Part shown: in pieces, positions 52,194-62,479 of the stretch
Layout: each line of letters begins with the position of its first letter
Position numbering within the stretch: the first letter of the stretch is position 1
Source of the DNA: Prorocentrum cordatum
Lineage: Eukaryota > Sar > Dinophyceae > Prorocentrales > Prorocentraceae
NCBI GenBank assembly: GCA_963575745.1
Contig: CAUYUJ010001447.1
Location: 1,006,180 to 1,070,179 of the forward strand
Direction of reading: 5' to 3'
Length of the DNA: 64,000 nt
Notes under the pieces: model-generated
Told to the model about the DNA's origin: nothing
The model's input: the letters and a program-made list of their open reading frames with translations, nothing else
Databases searched by the model: none
Made by a program: the position numbers and the translations under genes

Positions 52194-53073
52194 ATGTGTC
52201 TCTATCTCCTGTCCTGCGTCGCCGAATGCGAAGGCGGGAGGCCTCGGCCACGGGCAGGCGCAGGTCTGACACAGTTTGGTCATGGTCAGGCGGAGCGGAG
52301 CGGCGATGGCGCACAGTGCAGCACGCAAATCAAAGCATTGTCATATCAAGATCCGAGCTCCGCTCGGATCTGGCTCAGAGAGACAGAGAGCCCCAATCCA
52401 GGCTCACCCCCCGTCGGTCCAGCAGCCTGCCAGTTAGCAGCGATGGAACGTGCCCTTCATATATTAATACTCCTCCTCCTCATTGGCGCGTCCTTCCCCT
52501 GAGTTGGTCTTTCTCGCATGATCTCGTCGTTCCTCCGATCCTACATCCATCATCCGCGCCACCCATCTAGCCCCTTCCTCGTCGCATCTGCCTTTACCTC
52601 CTGCTCATCTTGCTCCTCCTCATCCTAGTCATCCTCATTATCGCCATCATCGTCCGATTCTCCAACGGATCCTGTTTGAAACTCCCCTTCTGATCTTTCG
52701 CTCATCTTCTGGGCCGAAAGCGCACGCAGTCGCCGCCCAGTCTGGCCTATTGTTCCCCCCGAACCTCCCCCAGGACCCACCTCCAGGCCGGCAGCACGTA
52801 CTCTTTCGTGAGCAGATTGTTTCCTTACCCCCATCTCTGCACGCATCGTCTGCCCACGCACCGCGGTCGACGGCCACGGCCTTGCCCACGCCTGCTGCCA
52901 GGCATCGCACTGAGAAGGAGGGGGCAGGAGTGGGAAGGCGTCGAAGGAGGTGGAGTGAGGAGGGAGGAGGAGGAAACCTGCTTGAAGGTAAACGGTACAC
53001 GAGTACCATGTTGGGGCAGCTGGCAGAGGGCAGCGTAAAAATGGGCACGAGGCAAACCGCATCGAGAGTGCAA
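51772..53073. other. spacer with long CT repeat
   Basis: (CT)n of about 80 bp at 52112-52192, interrupted once near its start. Otherwise no supported gene. A CAT/CTC-rich patch at 52560-52660 gives artefactual acidic ORFs. Confidence 0.6.
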
Positions 53074-54366
53074 TCAGACGCTGAGGGCATCAACAAACTT
53101 CTTCAGGAAGTCAAAGCGCTCGCCCCAGAGCGAGTTGGCGGTGCGCGACTTCTGGAGGTGGTCCATGTTGATCTTCAGGATGGCAGCCCAGGTCTCTTTG
53201 TGGACAGTGGTGTTCACCCACTTGTCGTTGAGCAGCGTCATGCTCCAGATTTTTCCAACCATTGTCATAGCCTCGGACTTGCTGGCCTTCCCCATCGTGG
53301 CGGTCGGGGGGCAGTAGATCGGCATCATGATGAACCCAAAGGGAACGAATAGGACGTCCCCAACCCGCAGCTTGAAGACATGCGACTTCTTCTGGTACGT
53401 CTTGCCACCCTCCGCCGTGTCCATGAACTTCTTGAGGTTCGTGAAGGCCACCCCGTTCTTGACCACATCACTGGCGTCCACGATCTGGACCACAATCGAG
53501 TCGGTCTTCGCAACGAACGCCGCGGCCATACCAGGCAAAGGGCACTGATTTGGCCCAGCGCGCCATGTGTAGGGTCGAACGAAAGTCAGCCAGGGAACGC
53601 TACCCTTCTCGGACATGATCTCCAGGTGCTTCTCCGAAGGGTCCTCGACCGCATGCTGAACGAACTCGGTGATCTCATCATGGCCGAGCTGGACCCTCCC
53701 CATGCACCCAGCCCACGACTTGTTGTCCAGCGAAGAGATGGCATCCATCAATGACTTCTCGGTCTTCTCAACGTCGCTCGAGATCTCCGCGATCATCTTG
53801 CGCGTGGAGTTGTCCACGCTCGTCCACAGGCAGATGCGACCAGGGATGATGTGATCTGGGTGCTTCTGGATATCCTCGGACAGGCTGGCCTCGCCATCTG
53901 CGTCCTCGAGCTTCTCCAGGGCCTGCGACACGATCTTGGCGAACGTGTTCGGGTATTTGCCAGCAACCAGGTGCCCTGAGACCTTGGTGCGGGCATAGCG
54001 CTTCTTCATGTTCTCCTTGCGAGTCTCCCTGGGCGCCTTGCTGGTGACGAGCAGCATGCGCTCCATCTGGGAATCGACCTTCTCTCCTAAATCCCCGAGC
54101 TCGGCCTCAACCTTCACTACGTCGGTCCTCGCGCGCTCGTAGTCGGGCCGCTTCAGCTTGCTGATGTGTTCGTCGAGGCGCTTGAGGGTGTCCATGACTG
54201 AGGCGTGAGTTTTCGTGATGTCGGTGGGATCGCTCTCCAACTCAGCCTTCTGTTCTGGTGTGAGCTTCGTTGCCTTAGCCATCATCTGCTTGTGCGGGGA
54301 CTTCGGCCCATTGATCGCCTTGATCGCCTCCTTCACCCGTGCCGCCAGCTTATCTCGATTCACCAT
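53074..54366 (-). CDS. hypothetical 430-residue protein of the 53-62.5 kb block
   Basis: From the ATG at 54366 (MVNRDKLAARVKEAIKAING); the frame is open to 54504 but that part is Arg/Ser/Pro-rich and lacks an ATG. The first 120 residues are charged and helical (LKRLDEHISKLKRPDYERAR, VEAELGDLGEKVDSQMERM). Residues about 135-260 are mixed. The C-terminal half has a compact hydrophobic core, including AAFVAKTDSIVVQIVDASDV, VGDVLFVPFGFIMMPIYCPP and IWSMTLLNDKWVNTTVHKE. The DVLFVPFGF segment loosely recalls the second half of a cupin or JmjC barrel, but the metal ligands are not evident. I do not recognise the family. Its long intact frame with ordinary composition supports a real gene. Confidence 0.75.
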   Translation of the reverse strand: MVNRDKLAARVKEAIKAINGPKSPHKQMMAKATKLTPEQKAELESDPTDITKTHASVMDTLKRLDEHISKLKRPDYERARTDVVKVEAELGDLGEKVDSQMERMLLVTSKAPRETRKENMKKRYARTKVSGHLVAGKYPNTFAKIVSQALEKLEDADGEASLSEDIQKHPDHIIPGRICLWTSVDNSTRKMIAEISSDVEKTEKSLMDAISSLDNKSWAGCMGRVQLGHDEITEFVQHAVEDPSEKHLEIMSEKGSVPWLTFVRPYTWRAGPNQCPLPGMAAAFVAKTDSIVVQIVDASDVVKNGVAFTNLKKFMDTAEGGKTYQKKSHVFKLRVGDVLFVPFGFIMMPIYCPPTATMGKASKSEAMTMVGKIWSMTLLNDKWVNTTVHKETWAAILKINMDHLQKSRTANSLWGERFDFLKKFVDALSV

Positions 54367-54678
54367 GAATTCGAACGCCCTAGACTTGGGGGGGGCCCTT
54401 GTCGACGCTGAGGGTGCTCGGGGCGGCCGAACAGACGCTCGGGGCGACGCTCTGCTTGCGAGTCCTGCGCCTCTTGATGGGGTCGGCCTGAGGGGCGCGC
54501 TCAAGCCCGAGAGGCACAGGCGAAACTGAAAGCACTTTCACATCAAACTGGGGGCCGAGGGGAGACACAATCAAACAATATACTCTGGCCCCCACTCCCC
54601 CAGATAAAACATGGGGGATCACACTGCGGAGAGACGGAGGAGGGAGAGGACGAGGGGGAGGAGGGTTGGCCACATGCA

Positions 54679-55980
54679 TCACGCATGTGGTGTTCGAGCG
54701 GCCATGGCGACGAGGAGGATGACGGGTGCCGGGGGAGGGGCATGAGGAGTTTGCATGTGTGTTGCACCCCGCGCCTCCTCATGTGCCTTGAGGTTGTCTG
54801 AGGTCAGCGCCCCCAGGCGCTTGGTGGCCGATCTCGGGCTCCTGCGAGGCCGAGGGGTGGTGGTCGGTGATCTCACGGGCTCGGTAGACTCGCTCATCAC
54901 CTCGCAGTCGGAATCGTCCTCATGGGAGTCGCTCGGGCCAGGGCTGCGGCTGAGGCTGCCACGGCTGCGGCTGCGTCTGTCGCAAGAAGCACCTCGACGA
55001 GCCTCGCCGCGAGCGTAGCCATCCGTGGCGGCTGGCTTCGAAGCACAGTCAGCTCTCACACCCGTTCGGACCGCCGAAGATGCGTTGTCGTCAATGCTGA
55101 TGCACGGCCGCCCCATCTTGTCAAAGATCTCAGTGCCATCTCTCTTCTGGATTGCGAGCTTGATGTCGAAGTCGCGCTCGGCCTCCTCCTTCTCGACTCC
55201 CTCCCAGAAGGACATGTAGCTGATATACCTCACCTTGCAGAGCTCGAGCTTCGGGATGGTCCTCTCCTCCTGGCGGAACTTGATGGTGCAATCGAGCGTG
55301 GTATTACTCTGACGGCGAACTGCAGAGTCACGTGCGCCACGCTCGCACACATTAGGGAGGGCGATGGCCCTCCACTTCGTCGGGTCGTCGGTCATGAGGT
55401 TATCGAACTCTCTCTTGTCCTCGCATCGGCGCCTCGACGACCGACGCGCATTCAAGCAGAGATCGCGAAGCTCAAAGCCGAGGAACTTCTTGGTCGGGCC
55501 GCTCTCCTGACACAAGTAGCACTGGGGGGCGCCCTTGCCAGCAGCAGGGGCAGGGCGTCCAGCCTTGGGCCCCCCTCTCTTGGTGTGCGCCGCCCGCTTG
55601 CAGCCCTTCTGGCCGTCCACGGCCTCAGCCTCAGACTCAGAGCTCTGATCCCCGAGCACGCCGGACTTGACCATAGCGGGGGCGCTCGCCGAAACCACCC
55701 AGGACAAGTCAACCCAGGGCCCCGAAGAAGTTGAGCTCTCAACTCGAAGAATCACTCGAGCCACAAGTACCATGGAGTGGAGGAGGCTGAGGACTGGAGG
55801 GAGATTGGCGATGTGGGTAGACCGTGCCCCGACTGAGCTGGCGCGAGAGAGAGGGCCCAGAGTAATCAGTAACAGATCGAGGGGAACATTGGCCTTGGGG
55901 TGCAATTTGAACCGCCCAAGAACACCTGCGACGGCCGAGCCGTCGCGGGTGTGATTTGACGATTCAAACAGCACCCGCAT
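54679..55980 (-). CDS. hypothetical cysteine-finger protein with SR-rich tail
   Basis: 433 codons from the ATG at 55980. A second start, MVKSGVLGDQSSESEAEAVDG at 55674, begins the part that looks like native protein. A basic linker (KRAAHTKRGGPKAGRP) leads to a Cys finger CYLCQES...LRDLCLNARRSSRRRC (about 55510-55430). A charged domain follows (EFDNLMTDDPTKWRAIALPN, then VRYISYMSFWEGVEKEEAERD), then SR repeats (RRSRSRGSLSRSPGPSDS) and a proline/arginine tail. Similar finger plus helical-domain ORFs are, from memory, very common in dinoflagellate gene models; I cannot verify this here. It is co-oriented with the 430-residue ORF 312 bp downstream. Role unknown; RNA or DNA binding is a reasonable inference. 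Confidence 0.65.
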   Translation of the reverse strand: MRVLFESSNHTRDGSAVAGVLGRFKLHPKANVPLDLLLITLGPLSRASSVGARSTHIANLPPVLSLLHSMVLVARVILRVESSTSSGPWVDLSWVVSASAPAMVKSGVLGDQSSESEAEAVDGQKGCKRAAHTKRGGPKAGRPAPAAGKGAPQCYLCQESGPTKKFLGFELRDLCLNARRSSRRRCEDKREFDNLMTDDPTKWRAIALPNVCERGARDSAVRRQSNTTLDCTIKFRQEERTIPKLELCKVRYISYMSFWEGVEKEEAERDFDIKLAIQKRDGTEIFDKMGRPCISIDDNASSAVRTGVRADCASKPAATDGYARGEARRGASCDRRSRSRGSLSRSPGPSDSHEDDSDCEVMSESTEPVRSPTTTPRPRRSPRSATKRLGALTSDNLKAHEEARGATHMQTPHAPPPAPVILLVAMAARTPHA

Positions 55981-55986
55981 TGACAA

Positions 55987-56424
55987 TTGTTCGCATTATT
56001 GCCCCCTTACTTTTTTTTAGAATGTTCGGGACGGGATGTCGTTTGACCGTCTCCCCCCTCCTCCCCAGGGCAGTTGCAGGGCACATGCGCTGCGTGCTCG
56101 GCCATGGCGCAAGGGTTGTCCAAGGGGCCCGAAACACAGGGTGCGCCTCCGCCCCCCGTGCCCTTCTCCGCGGACCTCTAGGCTCCGTCGGCCAGACTAC
56201 AAAGGTGGGGCTCCCCAAACAGACTACACCCGAGAACGCCCCAGCGCTTGGACACGGGCAGCCAAATAAGCAAAGTAACGTATTCGACCTACGGCTCTAC
56301 CCGTTCTTCGCAGGCAAGAAACAGAGTCCGCCTCGACAGATTCGTTACATACCAGATTCCAGGCGCTCATCCGATGCAGTCACACGCACAGTCATCCTTA
56401 TCATGCTGTCATAGTAACACCGTA
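55987..56424. other. spacer upstream of finger ORF
   Basis: No supported gene. Could hold an upstream exon or the 5' region of the finger ORF. Confidence 0.4.
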
Positions 56425-56670
56425 GTGATTCATACTGGCCTGGACTGGTTCATCCTGGTTTGGAGTGGTTCATCCTGATTTGGGAGTGGTTCATCCTGTT
56501 TTGGAATGGTTCATCCTGGTTTGGGGAGTGGTTCATCATGGTTCAAAATGGTTCATCCTGGTTCAGAGTGGTTCATCCTGGTTTGGGAAAGGTTCAGAAT
56601 GGTTCATCCTGGTTTGGGAGTGGTTCACCCTGGTTTGAAGTGGTTCATCCTGGTTTGGAGTGGTTCATCC
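56425..56670 (+). repeat. minisatellite of GTGGTTCATCCTGGTTTGG units
   Basis: About 12 imperfect copies of a 19-21-bp unit, with TGGTTCATCCTG nearly invariant and the TTGG(G)A linker variable. Not CRISPR: the units are contiguous with no unique spacers. Confidence 0.92.
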
Positions 56671-58280
56671 CGTAAATATAATGATAAGCCCGAAATGTAT
56701 AAATTCATCCCATACAGCGACAATGCTCGGTTGGTTTGTGCTCAACCATAAATACAAGATGCAGCAATCTAAAGCACCCTTAAGTACCCCAACTAGAGAT
56801 GCACACTTCACGGCCACCCCCACACATGAAGACATCTGAATCAGTCGGGTCGACGGCCGAGTTTTTCTTGATCTGAGGGTGGGTGCGGGGCTTCATATGC
56901 GCAATAATCCACGCAGGGGGATGGATTTTGCGCTCGGTTGCCCCGACCCCCAACCTCCTCATCGCGCACTGGGTCGATTTTGATAAGGCGTGATAGGGGT
57001 GCGCGCAGCATCTCTACATCTTCCCCCCGTTGGGGCCTCTCTGTTGCAATGTGCAGGCTGGGTAGCACGGGTTCTTTTCGCAGATCCCACCCAATCCGAA
57101 ATCGAACCGACGGAAAACGAGCTCAACGCGAACTCGAAATCAATGTCAAACAAGTTTGAACCGACATCGAAACACATTACGTGTGCTGCACGTCCACGAC
57201 ATGGTTTCCTTTATCGAAACGATTCGTGGACATCTTAACCATGAGTGTTGAGTCACCACCTCCGCCGCCCATCATTAATGTAGTGTAGTAGTGTAGTGCC
57301 TCTCTTTGACCAGCTCCAATACGACTCCTATCCTATACGATGCTTATATGACCCTCTCCCCTCGATGTTACCATCCAAACATTGATCATTGTCCATAGGT
57401 GCATCGCCCCTTTCTATTTCACTACTTGAATATGTGCGTTAGTATCGATGCGCCGTTGCTTCTCTCTCTCTCTCTCTCACGCTGTATATACTACGCATGC
57501 GTACACCACCCTGCTGTATGCAAACAACGTACATAGACACAGCCCTCTACAACTCCTCCGAAGCATCTCCACTGCACCGATACGGGGCGACCGCAAATGC
57601 CCCCGCCCCGACCCCAGTTGCCATCAACCGTGGGCCCCTTTGGCTCGCCAGTCCGCGTGGGCCAGGTGCAGCGACGAGGCCCGCGAGCAAAAGACAACGT
57701 AACAGTACGTGCCGACAGGGTGAAACATCTGACAGGAATTCAATGGGGCTGGCCCGCACATGCATCGACATGGTGGCGCGGGCCCGCTCGGCCGCAAAGC
57801 TGGTAAGACACGCGCTTGGCTCTGCAACGCAGCACGCAAACGACGCGCAACATCCTGCCATTGCAATGCGCACCAAGTCGCGCAATGAAGGAGGTTCAAC
57901 ATGTTAGTGTGCACGTAAGTTCCCACGATATGTGTGATTGCGCTGCTTTCATGGTCATGAAGGTAATGCGTGTACCGTTGTTACTGTATTGTCTGTGCAA
58001 CAACATGCGACCCCCTCGCCGACCTCGCCATCGTTCTTGCGACGGTGGGTCAGTTATCCCTCAAAAAATCACGCTGCTCCTGCAAACCAGGCCGCCAGCG
58101 CTTATGCTGGTCATTGGGCGTGTGGCTATGCTGCAACCACGCCCCAAGATACGCTTCAGCACACCTAATCCCAAAGACATCCCTATTGAGCTCGAGGCTC
58201 CTGGACCTCTTGCAATTCATATGGTCAGGATTCTTGCAAACAACTCCTAAGCGCTCCCAGTGAACATACCCTCCACTATG
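56671..58280. other. spacer between ORF pairs, no confident gene
   Basis: AT-richer than the rest of the window. (CT)n at 57459-57478. ORFs overlap on both strands (57497-57907 plus, 57885-57547 minus) without motif. This 1.6-kb gap splits the co-oriented block into two pairs. Confidence 0.5.
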
Positions 58281-59262
58281 TTATCGGGGAGTGAACGTCA
58301 CCGCCTGTCTTAGAAAAAACTCCACCACCCCTGGGATCACAGGCTTGGCGAGGTCAGCCACGGGAGGGGCTGGGGGCGGGGGCGGAGGCTCGCCCTTGTC
58401 GCTGTCCCCGCCCATGACGTCGTCGTCAGAGCCGCCTCCACCGCCACCCACTATGACATCATCATCGCCACCGCCTCCTGGAGCATGCCCTCCTGGAGGC
58501 TTGGGGGGTTCAGGCTCATCGCTCTCGCCGTCGTCGCCGACGATGTCTTTGGGGGCTGGAGCTGGCCCAGGGAGAACCACTGCTGGAGCTGCAGCGATAT
58601 CGCAACCCTTCAGCTCAGGCTTGCCCTCAAGCAGGTTCGTGTAATACTGAGCCCCTTGGTTGGGAGGTTGGTTCGTTCCCGCCCGCAAGAGGAGCCTGTA
58701 GTATGATTCCGGCTGCCCGCTCGGAAACGAAATAGCTCCGTCACGGTAAAGGTCGATCAGAGTGATGATGCATTGCAGGTAGGGGGTTAGGCTGAGCAGT
58801 TCACGTTCGTCATACTCCTTGGGGCATTCAGCGTCATGTACGACACGTTTGCTGACGGCCTTGTAACCATCTGCGTGTAAAACGTCAAGCAAAACAAGTA
58901 CAGGTGTGCTGGGGTCACTGAGCGGTTTCAGGGGACACAATTGTTTCGGGTTCCGAAGCCTCACACACCCGTCCATGATACTATCTGCTACTTCCCATTT
59001 GTTCCATTGATCTCTGGCGATATCCATTGGGCCGCCACGAAGGGCAGCGATATCCATAGTGCATGGGTCCACGAAAACATAGCAGTGAATATCGTCCCCG
59101 AGAGGTTCGCCGACAAGATCCTCGCCGAGAGGTGCCGACACCTCGAGGGGCTGCACAGTGATGTCGTAGATGCCGACCTGGTCCTTTGGGAGGATGTTCG
59201 AAACAAATGCGCAAGCACCTGGCGCCCGCACATGGGAGGCCCTCGTTGTATGATACTACCTC
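58281..59262 (-). CDS. hypothetical 320-residue protein or exon of the 53-62.5 kb block
   Basis: Open from a stop near 59262 to TAG/TGA at 58281. No ATG lies before MDIAALRGGPMDIARDQ, so it is probably an exon or uses an upstream start. The folded-looking part is about 230 residues: LPKDQVGIYDITVQPLEV, HCYVFVDPCTMDIAAL, TPVLVLLDVLHADGYKAVSK, YLQCIITLIDLYRDGAISFP and PESYYRLLLRAG. A Gly/Asp/Pro-rich low-complexity tail follows (DDDVIVGGGGGGSDDDV) and a short hydrophobic end. The tail resembles the Gly/Asp-rich segment near the end of the neighbouring 983-codon ORF. Co-oriented, 266 bp downstream of that ORF. No family recognised. Confidence 0.6.
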
Positions 59263-59527
59263 GCCCAAAATAGGCACCGAACGATTCGCATTTTACCTAG
59301 GCGGTGAGCAAGCTACACCCAACGCCAACCTAACGCTAGATGGCACGCTGGTTCCAGGCCGGCCTAAAGCGTTCCAAAGTGCCCAGCGGGGAGATGCAAT
59401 CCCCCCCCCTCCCTCATGTTCGCTTTCACCTTTCTCGATCTTCCCCATCCTCCTCCCCCTCCACCTTGCATTGTCTCTCTCTCACCCTGGGGGGAACCAC
59501 TACGTAAGTTGCCCCCCCTCATCCTCA

Positions 59528-62431
59528 TCATCCTCGTCGCCTCGTCATTCCTCCTCTGCTACTTTGCATCCTGCCCGAGTCCTCGTCGTGCGTCTTCACC
59601 GCAATGTCGCGGGTCTCGAAGCTCAGGACCTGCGCGATCATCACGACGTCTCTACCATCAACTGCCGAGAAAGTAGGGATCGACAGGTAGCTGTAGAGCT
59701 CCAAGCAGGAGGCAAGCCACTGTCGCACAAGTTTCCCGCTCAGGGCAGACTGTTCGATCGCGCCTCCAACGTTGCCAGCGCTGCCATCCCCTCCACCTCC
59801 ACCGCCATGGCCAGCGCCGTCGTCGTCAGGTTTGCCTGGTTTGCCAGCGCCAGGCGCTTTGCCACGCTTGTGAGGGGGTCCTGGAGGCCCACCGTCATCC
59901 CCGTCATCTCCGCCATCATACTCGCCCCATCCTGCGTGCCAAGCACCGTCGTCGTTGTCTGCGCACTTGGCGATGCGCGACATGCTGTATACGCACCTCT
60001 CGAACCGTGACCGTGGCATCCGCACTGGTTTGTAGTTGCGACGCCTGGCGCGGCGAGGCAAGGGCACACGAATGATAGACTTGTAAGAGTGCCATAATCT
60101 GCGGATGTCCGCGTCGAGCACGCTGGGGAGGTCGTTCGCGTCATCGAGGTTCTGGCTCAGCCTCATCGTGCTGGCCAGCCAAGGCCACCCTGCCGCTCTC
60201 GTATGGGTCGCCGTTCTGGCCGCGACTGCATGCGGCCCCTCGGCCACACTATCGTCCATGGGGATCTGCAGCAGGCTCTGCACCTCAGCAGTCAGCTCAG
60301 GTGCCATCCCACTCCCGTCATGCTGAATAGCATCCACCTGATTTCTGAGCGAGCATCCTGGAGCCAAAAATTCGCATGATACTCTATGGTGTCGGATCAG
60401 TGGGGCATCGTTGAATTGCGCCACGCATCGGTCTCGAACCCCTGGTTCGCCTAGTCGGGCAAGAAGGTATGGAATTCTGTTCAAGTGCTTCAGCTTCCTT
60501 TCAGATAAGTGGTGCAATGCCCTGACGCACCCTTGGACTTCCGCGAGCTCAGTGGCTGAAATCCCGAGCGACTGAGCTGTCCATCTGTTGGCTTCGTCGA
60601 GCCCCGCCCTCAAATGCTGCTGGGCAAAAGGATAAGCTTGCACAAGTCGTCTGCCTTTGCTCGGACACGTCTCGAAACCGTCGTCGTCTGGCTCGCGGCA
60701 CGGGCAACCTTGCCCCCAAGACATCAAAGTGCAAAGCCAGTCGCAGAACCATTTGACGATCCAGAATAAAGCCTTCCACCGAGGTGACGCCAACCCCTCT
60801 GTTGCCTTCCTCACATACTCACCGATTCTGGCACCGTCGAAGAGAGCTGGATTCCATGCGGCAGCCAGGGTATCAAGCCCAGAGGCCAGCTCCTCGCAGC
60901 ACGAATGAAGTGTTTTCCAGCGCCAGTTTGCAAAGCCAGGAGGTTTCATTGATGCGATAATCGAAGCAGCTGCCAGTTTTCCACGCCTCCTCAATTGCTT
61001 GACCATATGTGCTTTCGCAATACCAAGCCTCAACATATGCGCTACAGCTTTAAGTTTTTCCAACCACGATGGGAACCATGATAGTGACGACAAGCCCCTG
61101 CGCAACAGTAAGTCCCAAAGGTGGCACCATCCTGGGCTCTGTAGGCACCGCTCGAAAAGATATGTCTGTTCAGGGCGTTCGGGGCGCTGGAATCTAGGAT
61201 GTAGGAGTTCGTAGAAGTCTGGGAGTATATCTACAATGTCGGCGATGAGGCGTTCGGTCCCCTGGTCTGTCGCAATGCATCTCGTCCGGTTGCATAGACA
61301 CCTCATCGCGTTAAATGATGGCCCGAACATCAGAAATAGTTGCCAGAGCGTCGCCACTGTTTTACCAAGTTTGTCCAAGAACTCCTTACCGAGCGATGCG
61401 CACGGCAACAGCTTCCTCCGAAACACACCATCGACCCACATGTCAATACTTGCAGCGTGTAGCTCCAGGCCCCTTCGCTGAGGACTCGCATCGATGAACA
61501 GGTAGAAATTAATCTTATTAAGAGGCACTGTGCTCAGCAAGTCATCGAACATCTCTCGGTTCAACATCATGCCTACTATGTCGAGCCGAACCCTCGAAAG
61601 TCGCAGCGTGTCGTAATTGATTGGCGGGAACTGGGGCGACGCGGCCATGGAGACGCCAGCGTAGTGCGCGTATACGTTCTTAAATGCGTGCGCAGCTTGG
61701 TGGATGCGTCTGATATCCTTGCAAAACCTCGAAGCCCCAAGCCAATTGATAACCAGTTCGGGGTCCCACTCATCAAATCTGGCACGCACCATGTCACGAC
61801 CCTGCCGATGGAGACACGATAAGTCAACCCCACTCGATGTATTTAGAAGGTGCCTCCTGATCCTCTTGATTTCTCTGCCTGAGGGTTCGTCTCGCAGTAG
61901 TTGTGCCCTGGGGGCGCGGTGGGAGAATATGAGAACGCAATGAAACATCATGCTCTGGCCAGTCAATATTATGCCAGCTAGGGCGGGAGACAACTCGCAC
62001 ACTGCATCAATTTTGCACGCACGCGACCATTCCAGCATACGTGAGAGGAAATGAAAACGTGCAGCGTGCCTGCGAGCATCTTCACGTGTGAGGCCACGCG
62101 CCTTGCAAACTCGAATCAGCTCAGCGACCTCAGGGATCACAGGGACAGGAAGTTCAAACTGAATAAAGCTGGTGGCCACATATGTTGTCATTCCGATTGC
62201 TGATGTCGTTGCCGAATGTTGGCGAGAAAGGTAGGTCAAGAAGGGCATGCACTCATGATGAGGGTTGCTGTTGGCCTCCGTGCCGCTGACTATGTGATAT
62301 TTGTATTCAACAGCCCCGACAACTTGCCCCCCTTCAGGAACTGCGTCACTAAGATGACCTCTTGGAAATACATTCTGCCACAAGCCCGACCCAGACGCCA
62401 CAATCAAACAGAAACGTGAGGGGCCAATCAT
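59528..62431 (-). CDS. large hypothetical protein with transposase-like acidic motifs
   Basis: 967 codons from the ATG at 62431 (open frame to 62479, 983 codons). Numbering on the 983 frame: helical N-terminal region 95-300 with ordinary composition. FYLFIDASPQRRGLELHAAS carries D330 on a predicted beta strand. RTRCIATDQGTERLIADIVD carries D405 and E409 on another. A helical stretch 410-590 contains CLQSPGWCHLWDLLLRRGL. A Cys cluster GCPCREPDDDGFETCPSKGRR lies at 591-609 and an Arg/His-rich part at 650-720. A Gly/Asp low-complexity stretch runs 855-905, then a conserved-looking end. Two Asp on strands about 75 residues apart, then a long insertion with a Cys cluster, is compatible with an RNase H-fold transposase such as hAT-like types, but no third acid can be assigned by eye. 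Function unproven. The absence of stops over 2.9 kb argues for selection or recent origin. Confidence 0.72.
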   Translation of the reverse strand: MIGPSRFCLIVASGSGLWQNVFPRGHLSDAVPEGGQVVGAVEYKYHIVSGTEANSNPHHECMPFLTYLSRQHSATTSAIGMTTYVATSFIQFELPVPVIPEVAELIRVCKARGLTREDARRHAARFHFLSRMLEWSRACKIDAVCELSPALAGIILTGQSMMFHCVLIFSHRAPRAQLLRDEPSGREIKRIRRHLLNTSSGVDLSCLHRQGRDMVRARFDEWDPELVINWLGASRFCKDIRRIHQAAHAFKNVYAHYAGVSMAASPQFPPINYDTLRLSRVRLDIVGMMLNREMFDDLLSTVPLNKINFYLFIDASPQRRGLELHAASIDMWVDGVFRRKLLPCASLGKEFLDKLGKTVATLWQLFLMFGPSFNAMRCLCNRTRCIATDQGTERLIADIVDILPDFYELLHPRFQRPERPEQTYLFERCLQSPGWCHLWDLLLRRGLSSLSWFPSWLEKLKAVAHMLRLGIAKAHMVKQLRRRGKLAAASIIASMKPPGFANWRWKTLHSCCEELASGLDTLAAAWNPALFDGARIGEYVRKATEGLASPRWKALFWIVKWFCDWLCTLMSWGQGCPCREPDDDGFETCPSKGRRLVQAYPFAQQHLRAGLDEANRWTAQSLGISATELAEVQGCVRALHHLSERKLKHLNRIPYLLARLGEPGVRDRCVAQFNDAPLIRHHRVSCEFLAPGCSLRNQVDAIQHDGSGMAPELTAEVQSLLQIPMDDSVAEGPHAVAARTATHTRAAGWPWLASTMRLSQNLDDANDLPSVLDADIRRLWHSYKSIIRVPLPRRARRRNYKPVRMPRSRFERCVYSMSRIAKCADNDDGAWHAGWGEYDGGDDGDDGGPPGPPHKRGKAPGAGKPGKPDDDGAGHGGGGGGDGSAGNVGGAIEQSALSGKLVRQWLASCLELYSYLSIPTFSAVDGRDVVMIAQVLSFETRDIAVKTHDEDSGRMQSSRGGMTRRRG

Positions 62432-62479
62432 CTTCGGCTGTCTGGGTCTCCGATTTCCAGGGCGTCGACCACCAATCAC

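Noticed and set aside
56425-56670. CRISPR-like array
   Set aside because: Repeat units are contiguous and imperfect with no unique spacers, and the genome is eukaryotic.
57497-57926. Opposed ORFs on both strands (137, 112 and 100 codons)
   Set aside because: No motif, mutually overlapping, and composition no different from background.
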